Part shown: positions 20,937 through 23,457 of the stretch, piece by piece
Layout: the number at the start of each line of letters is the position of its first letter
Position numbering within the stretch: position 1 is the stretch's first letter
NCBI GenBank assembly: GCA_023247935.1
Contig: JAHFFM010000006.1
Coordinates: forward strand, 1-23,457
Origin: Candidatus Omnitrophota bacterium
Lineage (GTDB): Bacteria; Omnitrophota; Gorgyraeia; 2-02-FULL-51-18
Length of the DNA stretch: 23,457 nt
Direction of reading: 5' to 3'
The notes under the pieces: model-generated
The model's database searches: none
What the model was told of the DNA's origin: nothing
What the model saw: only the letters and a program-made list of their open reading frames with translations
Made by a program: the position numbers and the translations under genes

Positions 20937-23457
20937 CTACATAGACTTGGGTGATGGAGGGTTATTCTGGGCTTTAGGAGGAGTCGGAAAGTGTATTTTT
21001 GAAAGGTTTTTTTTGAAAAAAACGAGCAAATCCCCTCTTTGAACAAATTGAATTGATTCTACAAAAATCAAATAGAACGCGGGCGTAACCATCAGCGTCA
21101 AAATGGTTGAACTGGCCACACCGCCAATAACCGTCATAGCCAAAGGTGACCATAAATTCGCGCCTTCCGACCGGTCAATGGCCATAGGAACGAGCCCAAG
21201 CACGGTGGTCGTCATCGTCATCAAAATAGGCCTTAATCGGTCGCGATTGGCCAGCACCGCCGCCCGAATATTCGACTTTTTCTCATTCTGGACATAGTAA
21301 TTGATGCGATCCATGAGCATGATAGAGTGGTTGACGACAATTCCTCCGAGCATCATCATTCCCAGCATGGCGCCGACACCAATTGATTTGGGGCCCAGAT
21401 AAAGCGCTATCACCGCACCCACTAACGCCAACGGCACGGCTACCATAATCAACAGCGGTTGATAAAATGATTCAAACAGAGACGCCAGAATCAAATACAC
21501 CAACACCAAAACCGATAAAATCATGATTCGAATCTGCTTGTTGGTCTCAACCAGCGTCGGGTAGTCACCGCCAACCCGGTAAAAATAGTCTTCTGGGAAC
21601 GGGATGTCTTTTAAGCTTTTTTGCAGCTTTTCGACGACCTTCCCCAAAGGCACTTTTCCGATATTGGCGCTTACCTGAATCATGCGATTCTTATCTTTTC
21701 GCCAAATTTCGCTGGGACCCAAACCAAACTTGAAATCCGTGACTTGATCCAGCAAAACAAAGTCTCCTGTTTTTGTCGTAAGTATAAGATTATGAAGGTC
21801 TTTGAACGTTTTTCGATACTTCTCATCAAGCCTGGAAATGGTTTCCACTTCCCGTCCCTCCGTGTGGTAAACCGTAGCCCTGAAACCGCGCATCTGGCCA
21901 TGTATTTGATTTCCCGTGTCTGACACGGTTAAATCATGAAGGCCGGCCTGTTTTTTATTGATAATTAATTGCATTTCAGGACGGCCTTCTCTCATACGGA
22001 TTTTGGTGTCCGAGAGACCCTTGATGCTTTCCATGCGATTGGCCATGGCAATCGCCAGCTCTCTTAATTTTTCATAGCTGAAGCCAAACACTTCCAAAAT
22101 CACTTCCTTGGTTCCCACCTGCTCTTCTTTTTGGAAATACACGAAAGCGGGCTCCATTTTATTCGTTTCCGCGCGAATCGCGTCAATCACTTCATCGGTG
22201 GTTCGCTTGCGCTGAGAAGCCTCCACAAGCTCCACATAAACCTTGGAAGACCAAGGCTCGATACGGGAAGTAACGGTTTTTACTTCCGGAATTTGGCGGA
22301 TAAACGTTTCTATTTTCTTCACGATTTTGTCGGAAATATCCAGCTTGGCGCCTGTAGGCAGCTCCACAAATGCCGTAAATTTGTTTTGCTCCGTGCTTCC
22401 TAAATATTCAATACCAAGCCTTGAAAGAAAAAACATGGAAACCGCCAAGATCACGGCGCAGGCCAGCAAAACCCACCTCCGGTGACGAATAGACAAAAAT
22501 AGAAATCTTCTTTCGAATTCGGAAAACTTTTTTATCCATGAACTGTGTTCTTCCGCCTTTTCAATCTCCATAGAATCCACAAAGTAAGGCCTTGAACACA
22601 TCATCGGCACCACGGTAACGGCGCAGGCCAGCGACACCAAAAGAGACACCACGATCGTGATGGCCATCCCTGAATAAAGTTTCTGAAGTTGTTGTCCTGA
22701 AAAGACTAACGGCAAAAATACAACGACGGTGGCAATGGTAGACGCGACAATGGCCATAAACATCTCGCTTGAGCCATTCACGGCTGACGGGATAATCTCA
22801 TACCCTCGCTCCCGTTTTTTCAGAATATTCTCAAACACCACAATCGAATTATCGACAAGCATGCCCACGCCCAATGCCAAACCGAAAAGAGTCATGACAT
22901 TGATGGTCAAACCGCTGTTTCTCATGAAAATAAAAGTGCCGATAACCGAAACGGGAATAGGGATCGTCACAATAATAATGGAGCGGAATTTTCTTTTGAT
23001 AAAAAGGGTGGCAACCAAACAAAAAAACAAAATATAAAGCGGTGGACCTTTTAAAAATAACGTGGTCACGATCAATGACAGCACCAGTGCGAGTCCCCAC
23101 TTGGGGAGCTTGAACAAAAATAAAAAGAAAACCAAAATAATCAGCACCACTCCCTGCATCAACGATTCCCGTAAATTATCAATGGCTTTCTTGATAAATA
23201 CCGCTTGATTGGAAGTCACGACAAGCCGGATGTCCTTCGGTAATTTTTTTTGGATTTCATCCACCGCGGCGGCTACGTCCTGCGCGACGCCGATGGTGTT
23301 TTTGGTGCTTTCTTTCTGAATGTAAATCGTGACCACCGGCTTAACGTCCAATCGCGAGTATTCATTCGGGTCGAGATAGGAATCTTTGACGGTGGCCACA
23401 TCTTTCACGCGGATCACGTTTCCTTCCGGCATTCTTCGAACCACCATGTTTTGAATC
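20937..23457 (-). CDS. RND-family efflux permease (inner-membrane pump), N-terminal part outside the window
   Basis: The frame is open from the right edge to TAG at 20937-20939, giving 839 codons. The ATG at 23447 is internal, since AcrB-type pumps have about 1,040 residues and roughly 200-250 N-terminal residues (including TM1) are missing. Visible hallmarks are VIRVKDVATVKDSYLDPNEY (porter domain), the TM4 motif GVGMLVDNSIVVFENI (AcrB Asp407 kept, Asp408 replaced by Asn), the second porter half, and TM10-12 with GGIVVNHSIMLMDRIN, where AcrB Lys940 is Val. GANLWSPLAMTVIGG follows near the end. These variants occur in many HAE-type pumps, so proton-driven export is likely but the substrate is unknown. 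Odd points are an extra stretch of about 38 residues with two hydrophobic segments after TM2 and a Pro-rich C-terminal tail. Adaptor and OEP genes are not in view; they could lie to the right. Confidence 0.95.
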   Translation of the reverse strand, partial: IQNMVVRRMPEGNVIRVKDVATVKDSYLDPNEYSRLDVKPVVTIYIQKESTKNTIGVAQDVAAAVDEIQKKLPKDIRLVVTSNQAVFIKKAIDNLRESLMQGVVLIILVFFLFLFKLPKWGLALVLSLIVTTLFLKGPPLYILFFCLVATLFIKRKFRSIIIVTIPIPVSVIGTFIFMRNSGLTINVMTLFGLALGVGMLVDNSIVVFENILKKRERGYEIIPSAVNGSSEMFMAIVASTIATVVVFLPLVFSGQQLQKLYSGMAITIVVSLLVSLACAVTVVPMMCSRPYFVDSMEIEKAEEHSSWIKKFSEFERRFLFLSIRHRRWVLLACAVILAVSMFFLSRLGIEYLGSTEQNKFTAFVELPTGAKLDISDKIVKKIETFIRQIPEVKTVTSRIEPWSSKVYVELVEASQRKRTTDEVIDAIRAETNKMEPAFVYFQKEEQVGTKEVILEVFGFSYEKLRELAIAMANRMESIKGLSDTKIRMREGRPEMQLIINKKQAGLHDLTVSDTGNQIHGQMRGFRATVYHTEGREVETISRLDEKYRKTFKDLHNLILTTKTGDFVLLDQVTDFKFGLGPSEIWRKDKNRMIQVSANIGKVPLGKVVEKLQKSLKDIPFPEDYFYRVGGDYPTLVETNKQIRIMILSVLVLVYLILASLFESFYQPLLIMVAVPLALVGAVIALYLGPKSIGVGAMLGMMMLGGIVVNHSIMLMDRINYYVQNEKKSNIRAAVLANRDRLRPILMTMTTTVLGLVPMAIDRSEGANLWSPLAMTVIGGVASSTILTLMVTPAFYLIFVESIQFVQRGDLLVFFKKNLSKIHFPTPPKAQNNPPSPKSM
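22992..23111 (-). other. Extra hydrophobic insertion in the RND permease, between TM2 and the TM3 motif
   Basis: In AcrB-type pumps the TM2 end (YLFLQNF) runs directly into TLIPTIAVPV. Here FLFLF is followed by KLPKWGLALVLSLIVTTLF and then LKGPPLYILFFCLVATLFI before KFRSIIIVTIPIPVSVIGTF. That adds about 38-40 residues with two hydrophobic stretches joined by a GPP turn. They may form an extra membrane hairpin. An even number of added spans would preserve the overall topology. Confidence 0.7.

Noticed and set aside
22729..23037. Plus-strand open frame of 102 codons opposite the RND gene
   Set aside because: It is a shadow of conserved RND coding sequence.

Overview
The window holds essentially two genes, both read leftwards on the minus strand, and both run off an edge. 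The right end (20937-23457) is the C-terminal four fifths of an RND-family efflux permease. After a 271-base AT-rich gap with a near-consensus promoter, a single reading frame starts at 20665 and stays open to base 2. That is 6,888 codons with no stop, and the gene continues past the left edge. There is no other gene in 1-20665; the short open frames on either strand there are shadows. No stretch longer than 300 bases lacks a gene. I see no RNA gene, CRISPR array, insertion sequence or attachment site.

Organism: a Gram-negative-type envelope is implied by the RND pump, the signal peptide and the outer-membrane-like segments. Giant open frames that carry many membrane segments and a divergent SecA/DEAD-helicase domain are known mainly from metagenome-derived Candidatus Omnitrophota (former OP3), small bacteria thought to be predatory or host-dependent. 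The N-terminal style here (long charged n-region, short hydrophobic core, ASA cleavage site) fits that assignment. The assignment is an inference from gene architecture, not from a marker gene.

Layout of the giant protein, N to C (right to left): signal peptide (residues 1-43); a TraB/ChaN-like domain with paired His and Glu motifs (about 80-520); a divergent SecA-type ATPase with recognisable Walker A, DEVD, HQAIEA and motif V/VI signatures (about 895-1480); a dense membrane block of about 12 hydrophobic stretches (about 1718-2144); a Pro/Thr/Gly-rich linker (about 2247-2335); long helical sequence; one clear and one weaker TolC-like outer-membrane-efflux segment (about 2977-3308 and 3513-4138); a beta-strand-rich, barrel-like region (about 4332-4661); a coiled coil (about 4716-4878); and about 1,900 residues of degenerate helical repeats. 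The window ends in a 139-residue tandem repeat in which 163 bp are perfectly identical between two copies.

Working idea (inference): one polypeptide combines a SecA-like motor, an inner-membrane block, TolC-like and barrel-like elements and a very long repetitive arm. That could make a cell-envelope-spanning attachment or delivery structure, expressed next to an RND pump. The order of the parts poses a topology problem: a predicted signal peptide lies ahead of an ATPase that needs cytoplasmic ATP.
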